In this document: one piece after another, positions 47,229 to 62,572 of the stretch | Position numbering within the stretch: the first letter of the stretch is position 1 | How the letters are laid out: each line of letters begins with the position of its first letter | Source of the DNA: Apostichopus japonicus | Lineage: Eukaryota > Echinodermata > Holothuroidea > Aspidochirotida > Stichopodidae | Assembly: GCF_037975245.1 (NCBI RefSeq) | Contig: NC_092581.1 | Span: forward strand, 8,089,501-8,153,500 | Direction of reading: 5' to 3' | Length of the DNA: 64,000 nucleotides | Notes under the pieces: generated by a model | The model's database searches: none | Told to the model about the DNA's origin: nothing | What the model saw: the letters and a program-made list of their open reading frames with translations, nothing else | Position numbers and translations under genes: made by a program

Positions 47229-49967
47229 TTCTCTATGTACAATATTTGGTTTCCTTGTGTTAGTGTTTAATGACCAAGATACAGATGGAAATTCAGTCAT
47301 CCCCTTTACTGTGTGTAAATATTTGTACATTGCACGGAAATGGATATAAATATTTCTAAATTGTGTAAAGAACTGTAATGGTGGATGAAAATAAACTCTA
47401 GTTTATAATCAGTATTTAAATTATCTCTATATTATTTGTTTGTGTATATATAACATCGTTCGGGGAGTATGCTGATTGGATTTGAGAATCTGTCATATAA
47501 CATTTCTCAGAACTATACTCACAAAGTTCTCCAAACTGTTTTCATTCAGTCATATACAACCAGTCAATGAGAGAAACATGACCAATGTTGTAGGCAAGTC
47601 CAGCTCACCAGAGTCTTTTGCATCTGAGTCCAGTAACTTTACAATCTGAGTCCAAGTCAGATATAACAGTACAGCTCAAATTTGGTCTTATAGCAAAGAC
47701 TATAAAAAGTGGAACTGAACATTGCTTGAAATGGTTGGAAGGAGCAACATGTGTGATTAGGCAGGATTTGTGTGGCTTGCCTTGCTTCTATAGTCCCTAG
47801 GACTTGAGAGGAAAAATAATATGTCATCATCTGGGTACATGTGCTTCCAGTCCTGATTTCTTGCCGAAGGCAAAAGGTGTCTATGTAAAGTAGATGCGTG
47901 AGGCAAAGGTCAACAGAGGTCACTGTCTGAAAACCTTGTCAACACATAAATCCAAAAGCAAAGGTTGAAGGAAGTTCATATTTGATGCGTTTCTGTCTTA
48001 AATAGTGAATACAAGAATCCTATTGTTTTCTGGTGAAAGGTCAAATATCATTTGATGTCAATAGAGAGAATACCTTGAAGAATTGGCTCACATGAGCGCA
48101 TGATCTTGCTGACCATGTGACTTTAGCACTGATCATAACTCGAAATTTCGTTTGCATCAGGGATGATCAGGGGCGCAACAACGTACTTAGGATATACTTC
48201 TTGGCGTCTCTGTCTTTTGAAGAATATATTTGGGGTTCTCTTATTTCGTAGAGAAATATATTTTTGCGACGCCTTGGATCGCAAAAACAGACAAGCCAAG
48301 TTTTTCTGAACAAAATCTATGTCAACTGAATATGATACTTTGGTTTACCTCTTCATATGAACTAGTTCCATCATATTGCAATCAATACCAATACGCTATT
48401 CATTGAACCAGGACCCCAATATCCGGGGACCCAGTGCGTTCGTTCCAATATTTTGAGCCAATAGATCGCAACTTCTTGTCAAGTAACTAGATAGCCATAA
48501 AGAACTTTGTGTTTTTACCTTTATGGCTTGTGTCAAGTATATACTTTCGTTGAAGAAAGAGTAATGGCCGCAGCCTCCACCCTTGAACCGGATCCTTGAA
48601 ACCCTAGCAAAGCCACTAGGGATACTGGTGCCCATCTTCACAGCTACCTCTCCTCCTACCTAGGCCCTCAAAAATGGACCGCCGTGCTCACGGTATAAAC
48701 CTGTAACGAAACATCAGACATTTGCATAAAGCAATAAGAGTTTCAACCTCTTCTCAACGAACGAAACCCCTCCCAATTTTCAACTGATACATATCATCCC
48801 AGTAGTTCTCTTTTATTTGGGACAGTTTTGTCCACACCGTCAAGATCCGTTAAAGACCATTTCCCCAGGCTGTCCTGCATTTCGCTTACTTTGCTCACTC
48901 TTTTTAGGTGAGTGATGTTAACGGGAAATAAACGCGAGATTCCTAATCTGCTATGCCAGGAAAATTGATTTTGCACAATGCTCTAAAAAAAAGAAGAGAA
49001 AAACGGCAGTATTTTAATTGTATATGGGACATGCCTGATTTTCTAGACAGTTCGTTGAAATACTATTCAGTTAAATCAGGGACAACGTGTGCAACGCTTA
49101 TTGTTTTAACTATAACCTTGGAGTTCCTTTATATGAACTCTAACTAACCTCAGAGCCGTATATAGAGACCTCAGTAAAGGGCGTCCTCCATTTATTTTTC
49201 TGTCAATTATTCCCCAGTTAGAATCGGACAAATTTCATATTTGATGGCCTTGTTGTTCTCGAGAAGACCATTCATAGTGATTGCTTTATAGATCTACTCT
49301 TCCACCCTTGCTATTTAAAAAAAAACTTCCAAATTCATCAGATTTCACCATATAGGCCTATGGGCAGCTAGCCGCTACTTTGATTCTTTGCATAATATAG
49401 CCATGTCACATTTAATCATGGCCAACAAACAAAACAGAAAACTAAACCCAATGTCAAATAATACTTTCACTCAAATCAAGTACTACAAAAGTGAGCAACA
49501 TCCAAAACTATTTTTTTTTTTGCCAAATGGAAGACGGCCTTCGATAACCGGTTGATATTTATTAATTGCAAGCATGTATGTTAATCAATTGCTTCGTCAT
49601 TCGCTCTGTGTATACACTACTGCCCGTCAATGAGTCTCGCATATTAAAAGTTCACCGAGTAGTCAACTCCGTATACAATGTGCATGCAACGTACTGGCCA
49701 GTAAGAGCGGGAAAAGAGCCACCGCCCACTGACGTCATACTCCTTATTTGGTAGATGGACGGGCGACGCAATGAAGTAATTACCATATGAATGAGATAAC
49801 GGTCTCACTGTAACTGCGCGCTACAGTTATAGTATACAGTTGTATTGTACATTCCTCGGCGCAGACATCGACATCAAAACATTGGGAATTTCTACTACGA
49901 AATTCTCACGCGATATCGGAACTGCTGCATCAAGAATTCTCCTCTGTTTAAAGTTCGGCAAAAGAAA
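47229..49967. other. Intergenic sequence and presumed promoter of the PTB-domain gene
   Basis: No gene is supported. The last few hundred bases (about 49700-49967) are richer in CG dinucleotides than the surroundings, as expected near a promoter. Confidence 0.4.
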
Positions 49968-50004
49968 ATGATGAAAACCCGACGGAAGTCTAACAGAAGG
50001 CGAA
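49968..50004 (+). CDS. PTB-domain gene, candidate first coding exon
   Basis: ATG-ATG opens MMKTRRKSNRRR and a strong donor A-GTAAGT follows in phase 1. This phase matches the exon at 63038, giving RRRKYENDLKANEP. A short basic leader before a PTB domain is common in adaptors of the GULP/CED-6 and ARH type. The roughly 13-kb intron means the join is inferred, not shown. Confidence 0.55.
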
Positions 50005-53000
50005 GTAAGTATCGAATAATACTTTTGTGGATATTTCAGAACGTTGTTGAAGTCATTTTCTCGTAAAACGGTGAAAATTAACCTTTGTTTTGGTTTCTTC
50101 TGTGGCACGTTATCACGCCATTCGATGACGTAGCGTGGGAGAGTGTATTTTCATTGGTGTAAAATGTCACCTGCCTCCATACCACACGACAGTGTTAGGC
50201 GATCCTGTATAAAAACGTGTGAAAAAGGAAATAAGAGAGCACGTATGTGCGAATCTACAACCGGAAGTCGACCGGAAATATTATAAACTTGCATACCAGG
50301 GCTATTATGTTATAAATCCACTGGAAATGTATGGGACGCTAGGCAGGTGTTTAAAATTTGCACTAAAGTTAGGGTAAGGTTAGGCCATACAGTATAGGGA
50401 CTACTTGTAATGCAAAGTCAGACATACCATCAATTCGTTTGACATAACAAAGAAATGGTAATAAAAGTCACCAGTGTTAATTCTTTGTGGCCATATTTTG
50501 GACCATATTTGGTCTTGCTTCCCAAAACTTTTGATACTTTAAATGTTTCAGCATAAATACCAGGAAAAAAGAGAAGCTCACTATGTCTAGTCAGGGAGTA
50601 ATTTAGAGTTCATTAATTATTGTTTAAGCCTACTCACTTATTTTGCTATGCGATACAAGATAAATTATTCTCTGAGGCTACGTAGAGCTTAGACTTGTCA
50701 TTTAACGATAGAATTTGCCACAGTGGTCCTCAGTCATGTTGAGCAAGTTAAATCTTGAGGTACCTTAATTGATTAAAGAATGGATATATAACTGAGTTAC
50801 CTTGATCTGTTACTTCAATCTAACAGATCATGCTGCACAGAAAGAATAACACTACAGTTAGCATTGACAAAAAAAGATTTACAAGCCACAAAGTAAAATA
50901 TTACATCAAACCTATATGCAACCCTTGTTTTCTGTATAGGACTATATAGGAGCATTAAACCTGACTGTACAGATCACCTTAGTTATATCTACGGCTATCT
51001 AATTATATGATTTGAGCAGACTATCAGAACGTTATCACCTAATGCAAAAAGGCTTTAAAAGAGTATAAGCCACATCAGAGCTCATAATTCCTTGGAGTCT
51101 AGAATTATGCTAAGAAGCACTATGTGCCAGTATCACAAGGATGGATCCCTTGAAATTGGTCATTGGGCATGTAATACACTAAGGATGAAAATGTGTGTTA
51201 CCTTTTTCCTAAATTTTATCTTTTTATCCACTATAATGTACCTTTCTCCCCCCCCCCCCCCTCCATCTTAAAAGTTACCTTGATGCTCTTTAATAGAGTT
51301 GAGAATTCGCAGACGCGTAGCCAAGGGGGGGCAAGGGGGGGTGGCGAAGGGGCAGCAGCCCCCCCTTGAGCATATTTAAAAAATTTTTTTTAATGTTTTA
51401 ATGATATCGCTAGTATTTTCAAAAGAGAAAATGCTAAGATGCAACTTACAAGGCCTGGGAAGTGCCATTTCCAACGATCTGGGAGGCAATTTCAGCCAAA
51501 ATTTTCTTGTACGCTTCGCGCCAATCATGGTGGCGCTACGCTTAGATAGTTTGCAATGCCGACTCTACAAGACAATTCACTGATCTGTATCTTTCTTTTT
51601 TGTTGAATATTGTAGTTTTGGCAGATAAAGCAACTGACTGTGTCTGGAATGTAGCTTCTCTTGCTGAACAAAGAAACTTGGCAACAAAGTTTGTCTACAT
51701 GGCCTTGAATTTAGGTAGACCAGCTTGTGGAACACAGTCTACATTGTTTGATACAGAAATGTATGTCTGTTGCATATCAATGTTTGGTTACAAACTGTCA
51801 CAGCAGTTGTACTGTACTTTAGAAGCCATTCCTTACTTTGATTGACGATCTTCCAATAAGTTTTTTTTGACATGAGTAATTCAGCTTATTATGAGATGAC
51901 TGATTAGAACATATAGCATTAGTGCTGACCAAGGTACAAGTCACATTCATGAATCATCATGAATGATGTCAGAGAGGATCTGACTAAGTAATGAAGTGAA
52001 ACCAGTCTCAGTGTTACGCAAAAAGAATTTATGGAATTCCCATAAGGCATTGCTTCTGACGTACATTAATACTTTATGACAAACTAAGTTGACTTGTTGT
52101 GACTGGTACAGTAAGTTGTCGGTTTGAAAGTGATTATTTTCCACAGTTTGTAGGAAACTGCAATATAGATTATTTTCAGAATAGGTTATCACAATTTTAT
52201 TGATTACCGTGGCATTTATGTAAATGCAAAACAACTTCTACCCAATGTCTATACTTTTTAACAGTTTGAAATTTCAAACTTCCACCCGGTGCAAATAGGT
52301 CTACAATATGAAATTGAAACCAACAGAAATGAAAGCAACATTTAGTCTCTGTATTAGATCCTGTTTTCAGAGAATTTTGTAATCCTTGGACATCCCTTGT
52401 AACAAAACATAGGTCTACATTAATCTGAGAAATGCCTCAGACAGTGGGTGTTAAAAGTTTGTTGAAATGTCCGTTCTATAGTGAATTATAACATTGCTAC
52501 TACATCATACGGCACTTCAGTATTAATTCCCTAACCCAGTCTGTACAGGATCCTGTATGAAACAGACAAGAAGAGAGTTTGTAGTGCTTTATGTAAAAGC
52601 AGTGATGGTACTTGCTTGCATACATTATCATAAAAAAGACAGGCCTTATATTGGCCTTTTGACCTGCATTATATATATATACTCAATATTCTCATCAAAT
52701 ACTATATGTTGACTTTAGGTGTTATAGAAGTCCCAATATTCCATGATCTGCATATGAAGTCCATTCAGTCATTGATGTTTGTATTTATGAATTTACTGCA
52801 CTTAGGACTGTCGACATTTAAAATGAACTGGCAGAAACATTGTAAGCAAAAAATTTAATAGCAAAGTTCAAAAACATGTAAAATGTGAAAATATTTTGAC
52901 TGAGCACTGATTATTTGATGTATATACACCTACTACAGGATATAAGGAATGAGGGATATTCCCCATTGATCCCCTCAGCATGGCTTTATCTGTTGTTTTA

Positions 53001-54512
53001 GGCAGCTGCTATATCATGCTGTTTCACTTTCAAAAATGTGAAATGCTTTTATAGAGACTAGAAACTACGGTCTGACTACATTGTAACATAATTGGACAAA
53101 ACTGATTCATATCCCATATTGTGCACTTGACATGGTACACCTCGCTGCACACAGACATGTGCATGATACAGAGCTTACAAGGCCACCATTCCATGCATAT
53201 TTGGTAATTACTATCAAGGAAAGAACAAGTTCCATCCTTAAACCAAGTAAACAATGATTATAATGTTTGTTCTTCATAGCAAGTTACCATGGCCACATTT
53301 TTGCATTAGAAGCATACAGTAGTATGTCGCTTTTGTAGTGTAAGAAAATTGATCCCAATACCTCACCGTGTCAATGATTCTCAAATCTCCTGTGTAAACA
53401 CTCTACTGCAGGAAAACCCCTACAACAAATAGACCCTTTTTTTTTATAGGATAAATGGCATACTCATGAATCGGTTCAGTGCACACGGAGAATTTCATTC
53501 ATTTTTCACTACCCTACTAAACAATTAGGTGTCCACCCAAAATGCTTAACCAACATTCCTTGTATTGTAGGTAAAAACCACATGCGGAACTGTGACCTCA
53601 ATTAGTATTCTTGTACTACAAATGCAGAATTTTCTGTAGTTTACAACATAGTGAGTGGCTCGATACAGTTTATACAGCAGCTAGTAAATAGACTAATAGA
53701 TATACACTGTAAGGTCACCAGACTAACTTCAAAAGCATGAGTGAGGCAGGGGGGGGGGAGGGGTATGGGAGGTAGACAACAAATGTGATGATAATAGTTG
53801 GGAGGAGACTGATATTTTCATGAAAATGTTTGTGGATATTGACAGGTCTTTGTGTGTAAAGTAACTGTGTTTTTCAAGTTTGGAAAAAATGCCTTATGGC
53901 AATGGCGTGGTTAAGGAAAGGTGTGTTGCTCTATTTTTCAAGGCAAAAGATAAAATACACTTGTAAATTGTAACTGCAGAAAAAAGAAAGACGAATTGTG
54001 AATTAAAACAAAAGGACTGACATTTTTATTTTAAAACTATTCTTCAAATTCCAACAAAGAATAAGAAACGATCAAAGTATGATGACCAGAGATTAAGTTG
54101 GATCCAGACCCACTTTGGACAATATCTTGTTCCCTTACCCACACTTTCAGAAAATGGCTCATCAGTTGAAAGTAAAGACTGTCACTTTTCTTAAACAGCC
54201 ATACTTATTTGTGACATGCTAGATGCAAAGTAGACTGGGAGATATTACTAAGTCCTAGTTCAAAATCATTTTCACAATCAATTGCACATAAAGTAACTTC
54301 CAACGTTTACCTCTCCATAGCAATGCCACACTATTCACATGATCGAATAGAATAGCAGATTGGCTTGCAGTAGTGAAAACCTGTAGTATCCAGTGAATAC
54401 ATGTCGGTTAAAACAACAAATCACACCCCAATGTAAGGGCTCTTCATTTCTGCTGCATACAGAATGAGGGGCCTAAGTGGCAGCTTAACTGAGAAGCATT
54501 TCTATTACCATA
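50005..54512 (+). other. Left part of the PTB-domain gene intron
   Basis: Long AT-rich intron. A C-run lies at 51248-51261. A probable interspersed repeat lies at about 51305-51590, with CG-rich words (GCTTCGCGCCAATCATGGTG) unlike the surroundings. No gene was found. Confidence 0.45.
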
Positions 54513-56566
54513 TGGTCAATTCCATGATAAGGTCAACATCATACCAAAAAAATTAAAATCATTGTACATTAAAATTGTACCAGTTTCCAATAAATAGAAT
54601 ACTTGTAGTTACTAATAATAATTTTTTCACCCCCGAAACATCATTTGTTTGATTATGGGGTCGGTTATAACAAATGGTTCCTGTTGAAACTAAATTATGA
54701 AAAATACAGTGAAATTTCATTTTGTGCAGATTTGTACATAGTAATCATAGATATCATCAGTTTTTTGGACTAATTATATTTGCTATAGCATAGTGCTCAC
54801 TTAATAGCTTCAATTTTTTTTCAACATCAAGGCATTAGACAATAGTGGTGATTTGAAAACACCCTCGATTTACTGTCACGCGAGTCACAAAATTTACTGT
54901 TTATGTTTTTTTTCTCCTTGCCTGCACAATAGTTTTACTCCAAATAATAAATATCAAGTCTTCACATAGATACTTAAAGGATTACTGAATTTTCCTTTCC
55001 AGAAGATATTTAAATTTTGCGGAAAATCACCCTTTATGAATGTCACGCGAGTCACGTCACGCGAGTCACGTCAAATCAAGATAGTGTTTCTACCTATTTA
55101 CTGTGTGTTGGACTAATTATATTTGCTATAGCATAGTGCTCACTTAATAGCTTCAATTTTATTTTGATATCAAGGCATTAGACAACAGTGGTAAATAGAA
55201 AACAGTAAACACCCTCGATTTACTGTTACAGAGTCACAAAATTTGACTGTTTTTGCTTTTTTTCACCTTGCCTGCACAATAGTTTTACTCCAAAATAATG
55301 AATATCAAGTCTTCACAAAGATACCAAAAGGATTACTGAATTTTCCTTTTCAGAAGATATTCAAATTTTGCAGAAAATCACCCTTTATGAATGTCACGCG
55401 AGTCACGTCAAATCAAGATAGTGTTTCTACCTATTTACTGTGTGAAAATTACAGGGATGTTATCTAGTTTGATGAATGAATCACTGATTAAAGATATCAT
55501 ATATGCATTCCCCTTTAATTAGGCAACTTGAATAATATGGGCATACATAATGCAACTAATCATCATAATTTCATTTGAAATATCAGAATTTAAAATCATG
55601 AATATTTATTCGCAATATAATGCCTACTTTATCACCACATTTGGAAAGTTAGCACATGTCATTGATTCTTTAGTATTATACTAAAACATAATCTATATTT
55701 GTATCTGGCAATGCCATGTGCTATGACTTGACAACCTTAAGGTCTTAACTGCTCAATCATTCCCAAAATCCTATGAGCGAATGTATCTTCTCAAATATTA
55801 CACTTTTGGTTTATTCAAATATGACAAATGAGAATGGTAATTTGATCACATTTTGATAGATCTGTTTCTTCTATAACTTTCAAATGAGTGACTTCAACAG
55901 ACTAAATATTGTTATAAATATTAATTGACAAAATATATTGCCTGAACAACTGTACTACCCGTACAGTATATTACCTACTGTCTGCAGTCATGAAGGTAAC
56001 TCGGGGACATTAATATCATCTGGACATTCCCAAGGGAAGTACCTCTTGGACACTTTCTAGACCAATGAATGTTATATTTCACTATGCAAGATCTGTACCT
56101 TCAATTCACTACTGCATTTGGTCTAGAACTATCCGAAAAGTGAACTTGTCACGCGAGTCACGTTTTCTTGTCACGCGAGTCACAATACATCTTCATCATT
56201 ATTTTCATGCGTTACAACTTTTTTTCAAAGTTGCATAGCAATTGAGGTAGAGGTATTTTTCAACTTCGGTATGATTATAAAAAGTGATTGGAAAAATTTT
56301 AATAAGACATAAGAAATCGAACATTTGTGTGTGCATTCTGATTTTTGCTAATAGTAACTGTCACGCGAGTCACGTTTAGTTTTTCGCCAATTTCACCCCC
56401 AATACTCGAGGTATAAATATTTTTTATCTACTGTTGTAAGCATTAAGGCGTACCTTCACTGCTACATTAATGCTTTTCTCCCAGGTAATTTCTTTATTTG
56501 TTAAATGATATCAAATAGAGAGGAATTTGAGTAAAAATGTCACGCGAGTCACCATGGAATTGACCA
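54513..56566. mobile_element. 2-kb TIR element with repeated TCACGCGAGTCAC motifs
   Basis: Inverted ends TGGTCAATTCCATG (54513-54526) and CATGGAATTGACCA (56553-56566) flank the block, with TA on both outer sides as a possible 2-bp target duplication. Inside are eight copies of GTCACGCGAGTCAC (about 54875, 55042, 55056, 55393, 56149, 56170, 56360, 56539), all in one orientation. A segment of about 340 bp is duplicated (about 54768-55080 and 55109-55450). No transposase frame is visible, so it is non-autonomous. Superfamily unknown. Confidence 0.7.
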
Positions 56567-59500
56567 TATATTCAGCTAGCTAGGCAAACTTCAATTTGTT
56601 GGTTTATGTTGAGGTCAAGGCTTCATGGAGGTTCCCAGATACAGGTAGATCTAAGATGCTCTGTGCTATAGAACCTAAAGGACTCTGGTTGATGCCATGA
56701 ATGCTACTGTCTACAGTATAAATCACATTTTGCAAAAACATTTAATGGCTACATGGAGCACACCAATGCATCAATGCATCACCATCCTGGGTCTAAGGGG
56801 AGGTGGTGTCCACTTCCCCTCTGAGAAATTGTTGCTTATCTCAAAGGGCTTAGGTACCAAATGATGCAATCTTTTCCATCTTTTCTCCTTACATTTGTAT
56901 TCCATTTTTCTGCTTGTAATACCTTAACATTTTTTTAGCTAGATATTTGGAAGAAAAAACTGAAAATTTTGTGGCCACGTGCCTGATGGTAACAAGTTCA
57001 AACTTGTATTGCCTGATGTAGAAATAAGCCAGGCAGTAAAGGCAATCTTTGTTTACAAATGGCAGGCCAACAGAGTAGGTCAAATAATATGACAGGTATT
57101 ACTTGGCTTATACTCAACTTGTCAACTGTCACATACATGTGTGTAGGCCTACTGAGCTCCAATGAACTTGGCCAGAGTGAATGTTTGTTTCAAGTAAGAA
57201 ATACAGTATCTTGGCACCAAACTTGATGGCCCAAAAAGTAATTTGCACCATTAAAAATATGCCTGCCCATTTAGGGGTAAGGATATTTCATGTCAAATTG
57301 ATTTCTGAGCAGAGAAAAAAGTTGTGGAGGTTCTCAACAAAAGTTGCAGTTTATACTCTAAATGAATATTATCCACACTACACATCCATCTATTTGTTGG
57401 TAGACTGCTACAGTACATACTGTACCTGTAAAGTATGTGGAAAATTAAGGTATATTTAAGTATTCATTGTTCAAAGATTTAATACTTGGAAACAGCATCA
57501 AGCGTATTGATACTCCGTGGTGTTTTGAAGTTAACAGTTTTGATCCATTTTCTTGTATTTCCTTGTTGTATTGATATTCAATCAGGTTTGAGCAGTTCAT
57601 GTGAAAAGTGCATTGAGGTTCACACAGATTCTACAGACTGTCTGCCAAATACATTGACCTCTTTTATTGAACCTAGCAATGTTTATGTGTACATGAGGGA
57701 TCTTGCTTCAGCATATATATGTCCCACTGCGCTTTGCAGTCAAAAGTTTACTAGCAGGAACATGACATACACATGTTTATCATATCACAACATGGGGTTA
57801 TTAATTCTCTTTCTAGTGTTAGTTACAGAGAGGCCTAATAGATATAATGTTGTTATGTAACTATGCAGATCTGTACAGTATGTTTGATGGGTGGTAAGGT
57901 ACTGTAATCAACAATGTCGCCCGGTCTTTGTGGACCAGTCTCCAAAGGTGAATGACTCCACAATATTTCCATGAATAAAATGTCTGGCTTTTCTCGCAAG
58001 ATAGATGTGACCTTCACAACAGTGCTGGGAAAGGGGATATGAAATCGGAGAGGGGAAGGATAGGGGGAAGGATGAGGCTAGAGTAAAGTGAAAGAAGAGT
58101 ATTTTGTCAATAAGCATACATGGAAAGGACTTGGATCCAATGCCTATCTAACATTCTTTAAGACATTGCAATCCTATGTTTATACCTCAGTGAGGCCTTT
58201 CATATTTTAAGAATATCATCCAGTGTTATTTATGTTTGTATAATGTAATACTTTACAACAAACAACGAGAAGAAACATTAAGTGAGAAAGAGTGAACATT
58301 GCAAAAAAAAAACTGGCTGAAAAGCAATTTCTTTGTAGATAGTTTTGGGCATGCTGCCAGAAATGTTTCTATTTGAGAACTTTGAAATGATGCTTGCTCT
58401 TCTCATAGCATTCAGTGTAAATAATAGATTCAAGGAGGACACATTGAATGCTGCATGTAAGTTTATAAACAGTAATTGTGAGTCGCTGAAGCTATATTGG
58501 CTCACCTAGATTGACAGACAAACACTTCCCTTGAGACTGAACTTGTTATGGCTGAGAGCCAAGTTTTTTTTCAGACATTGGCACATTGCCAGAACAATTT
58601 TAAACTTGGAAAACATCCATAGAATGAAAAGGTTCTCAATGTAATCAACCACCTACTACTGTATTGTAGGTGAGTAATGAGTTGCTATGAGGAAATTACA
58701 ACTAGCTGAACCATCATGGAACTAGTAAATTACAATTTGCAATATTTGGACTGCATCAACATAGGTTTCTTGTTTGCAATATAGATGAGAGGTTTGAACC
58801 TTACATTTCCCAAAAGAAATGGTTGTTACGAACCAGGGAATAAATGATTTTAGTAAATATCCAATGTTGATATCCTGTTACAATGCATTTCATTATGTTG
58901 TCTGTCTTTAGGAAAGTTTTCTTTGAAATAATATGAACCATTAAATTTTGAAACTTTATAATTTGCCTTTTGCAGCTCAGTGAATATGGGAACCAGACAT
59001 AGACAACAAGATACACTAATTTAATGGAATCGTATCCCTAGTTAATGCTTACTAGAAAATATCTAAGAGTCTTATTGGGAATATTAGTAATATTATGAGG
59101 AATACTCCTTAAAAGTTTTAGAAAATTGTTAGAAATTGTTTATTAAATAAGCTGGTGTGGAAAATAAAAATTCAGCTAAGAAAGTAACATTGTGCCGACG
59201 CAACTCCCCCCCCCCCCCCCTCCATAAAGTAATACTTCCTAATTACTTTTTTTGTCTTGCAATTATGTCTCACACGTACCTCTCAGTAAAGCGGCACACC
59301 CAAAGTTGAGAGTGCGAGTTTACGAAGGTAGCTTACTCTTGGCTATCATGTATTTAATATTACAGCCCGTCCACTAAGGTTTCTTCAAATTCATTCTGTA
59401 CTCTGTTGTAATGGAAAGCTAAAAGTTCCCAGTCTAATAGTTTTACCTCATTCCCAGGAGGTAAACTCTTGCTTGTTTTTTCTACTATGGTGATTTAATC

Positions 59501-62500
59501 ATTAGAATCCCTACATTTATTTATCGCTAGTATTTAACGAAAAGCTTCTGACGTTGTTACGCTAAACCCAGGTGCCTTCTGTTTAATTGTGGCTTTATTC
59601 AAAGTATCTGTGTCTGCAAATTGTACTCTTAGTATTTTCAGTACATGATGATTTCACTACAAATTTTGCCAGGTATTGATTGACTTCTGAATAGATTTTC
59701 CAATTTTTTTATATTTTTTATGCATGTTAAAGAATGAATAATAATTATTGTTCGGTAAAATAAAAAGGCAAATTCATGGAAAATCAGCAGATGTACAGTT
59801 ACATATTTGGTTTAAATCTTAAAAGATTAGAGGAAAGTTTTGAACCCAACCTATATGTTTCTATATAAATTGTGGGTGTGGGAAGGCTTTTACAAGCATA
59901 TGGCTGAAAGCAGTACTTGGCTAGTTGCCAGTCTGTGTTTTAATTTTGATGGGTGGGGAAAAAAAACCAGTTAGCAATAGACTTTGAAGAGGTTATTGTG
60001 CAAAAGAATTTCTTTTTGTACTGTTAATTAATACTATACAGAGAGTTTGTTACGATGCCCTTTTTTGTAAAACATAAAAAATAAAGATGCTATCTACTGT
60101 ATTACTGTAATATGTGTGAGTTCACATGAAACTTACAGAATGTGGAAGTAAGCACTTAGTGAAAACTGAAATATACTAGTTTTAAATGCTTTGCTTTAGC
60201 CAATTGTATCATCCACAGAACAAACAATTAATGAGGACAAATACCCACCTGAGACAACCAACATTTTGTTTTACGTGGGACAGCTGGCTTTGTGTGTCAA
60301 AATAGTCCCTACTATTCTACTTAATTCTTGAAAGACTTTATCAATTGGCTGTAGAAAGTGTAATGAAGATCTTTACGTACACAATTCTGTAATGAATAAT
60401 AAATGGGAGGTGATGACCAGAATTGTCTTCATTATTTGCCATTACTGGGACAGTCATTAGATTAAATGACATTGATATTTGAATACGGGTGATCTTCAGA
60501 CTATTCACATATTCGATTAAAACCAACAGCATTGGGGAAGAAGAAATCCATGGGATAGAAACAATTTGTGTTTAAAATAAAGTGCACCCGTAATGTAAAA
60601 ATTTGCTAATGTGAAGTACTAAACATAATAAAGACTGCCAATAGTAATATTAATTATGAACTGTGTATGGTCTACAGGTAAACCAACGTCACGTTCCCCA
60701 ATTCTGCAATTTTCTAAAGTCTGTCCCTGTTAGTAGATGTGCGTGGAAAAATCTTTGGCAGAGTTCCAAGTTCTTTGTGGCTGGTCTATAATGCGTATGT
60801 CAAATTGTAATGTTTACTTTTTAACTGCAAAATTGAGAGAGCTGGCAAGGAAACTAAAATACTAGTACTGTATATTTATATGTGATATACGGATTTGTTT
60901 ATGCACTGTAGGAGGCAGACAGTAGATAACAAGTCATGACACAGGCAATCAAAAGAGAAGGGATACATACTGTACAGTTTGTATTTGTTAAGTTGTTTTT
61001 GTCTGCAGTGACTAGAGTCAGTGATTTAAGTCGGTTAGAGGTAATGATTACTCTTATTTGACTCTCAAATCAAGTGACTTGTTTACAACTCTGGATTTGG
61101 ACTTAAACACCTTGTTGAAAATATTAATGGAGAATGATCCTTTGATCTTCTCAAAATATATAGAGAATCTTGTTTGTCTGACTATACAAAGAAATTAATA
61201 ATAATTAAATTAGCTAAAAGATCAAATCATATTCACTCATGTTGAAACTTGAGCAATTACTGCCTGAAATTTTGAAACATTTAACCACACTCTGGGGTCT
61301 TTTAGTTGTCTAATTGAACATTCCTAAATTTCCGGGAATAATGCCAGGAAAGTACTTTTGCAAATAGCACTTGTTTTTGGTATGTTGACCTAAAGTTAGG
61401 CTGTACAACTGTACAGAACTTCCTGTCTGGCTCTTTATACTTTTGCAGGGACCTCAATGCAAGGAATGTTGTTATTTCAGTAGGGAAACTAAGTAGCTGG
61501 CCTTGCTTGTCCATAGGTTTATCTGTACCACTTGACCAATTGTAGTTTACTTAAATTGTGGACTGTTTCATAATGGTTACTGAGCTTGCATGTGATGTAT
61601 GGAACACGCGTATTGCTCATTCATAATTAATACTGATACTAATAACAAGATCCATAAGATTTCAGGATAGTGGTAGACACTCCATGCCTACGAAATTTCC
61701 ATATTCAATACACACACAACTTCTAATGCTTGCTTAATAAACATGATGATCGGCACTGTTTTCAAAAGGGAATTACTTTCATATTCCTTAATTGAATTAT
61801 AAATGGAAGGACACATTTTCATAATTTTTTTTATAAATTATTAAATGTGCAAGTTACTTTAAATAGAGCCCTAAACAAAAGTGTTTACATTTAGTAGCTT
61901 GCTTACTCACTCACCCATCTCCATACAACCTTAGCACCCTCACTCTTCAGTTTGTGGTTTTGCAGTTCAAGTATAGTTGTGTCCGGTGTAAGTTAAATTC
62001 AGTTTAACTCTTTTCAAGATTTTACATATTGATATATTACTAGTAAAAAATAAGGGTTTAACAGCATTTTATTCACTGGCAACAGTTGTGGTAGATTTGA
62101 TGGGTCATCAAACATGATAAGACAAGCTAATTGATAGGTTGAACTACTGTACATGCATAGGGACATGAGAGATTATAATATAAACTGAGGCATTCGCAAA
62201 GTTAACCTTGATGACAGGAACAGAGTGTCAGTATTTTCACAAACATGAATTGTCTTCTTCATCAATTTCTTAAATGGACAACCATTAATAATTGAGCTGG
62301 TCGTCAAATTGACAATCTTAAAAGTGTCAGCCCTGATGTTACAATTGGTTGCTTTAAGCCTTTCTGTACAACACTTTCACAAAGTAGTTGAATCTAGACT
62401 TGTCATCAAGCCTGGTTATGCTTCATATTTAATATTCAAGTGACATATAAGTCAAAAACATGTTTTCTTTAACACAGATTGCAAACTTTGGGTAAGGCAA

Positions 62501-62572
62501 TTTACTGCTGTATTGCCAGTTAACTTTGCAGTTATTGGACATGTACTCATAAGCTGTGGAACGTATATAGTT
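56567..62572 (+). other. Right part of the PTB-domain gene intron
   Basis: No exon with a recognisable domain was found. The 124-codon open frame at 57486 is Cys-containing but lacks an ATG-supported start or splice context, and is left uncalled. A C-run lies at 59207-59220. Confidence 0.45.

Noticed and set aside
57486-57860. 124-codon Cys-containing frame with hydrophobic ends
   Set aside because: It starts at a TTG, has no domain, and has no flanking splice or promoter evidence; chance opening in an intron is more likely.
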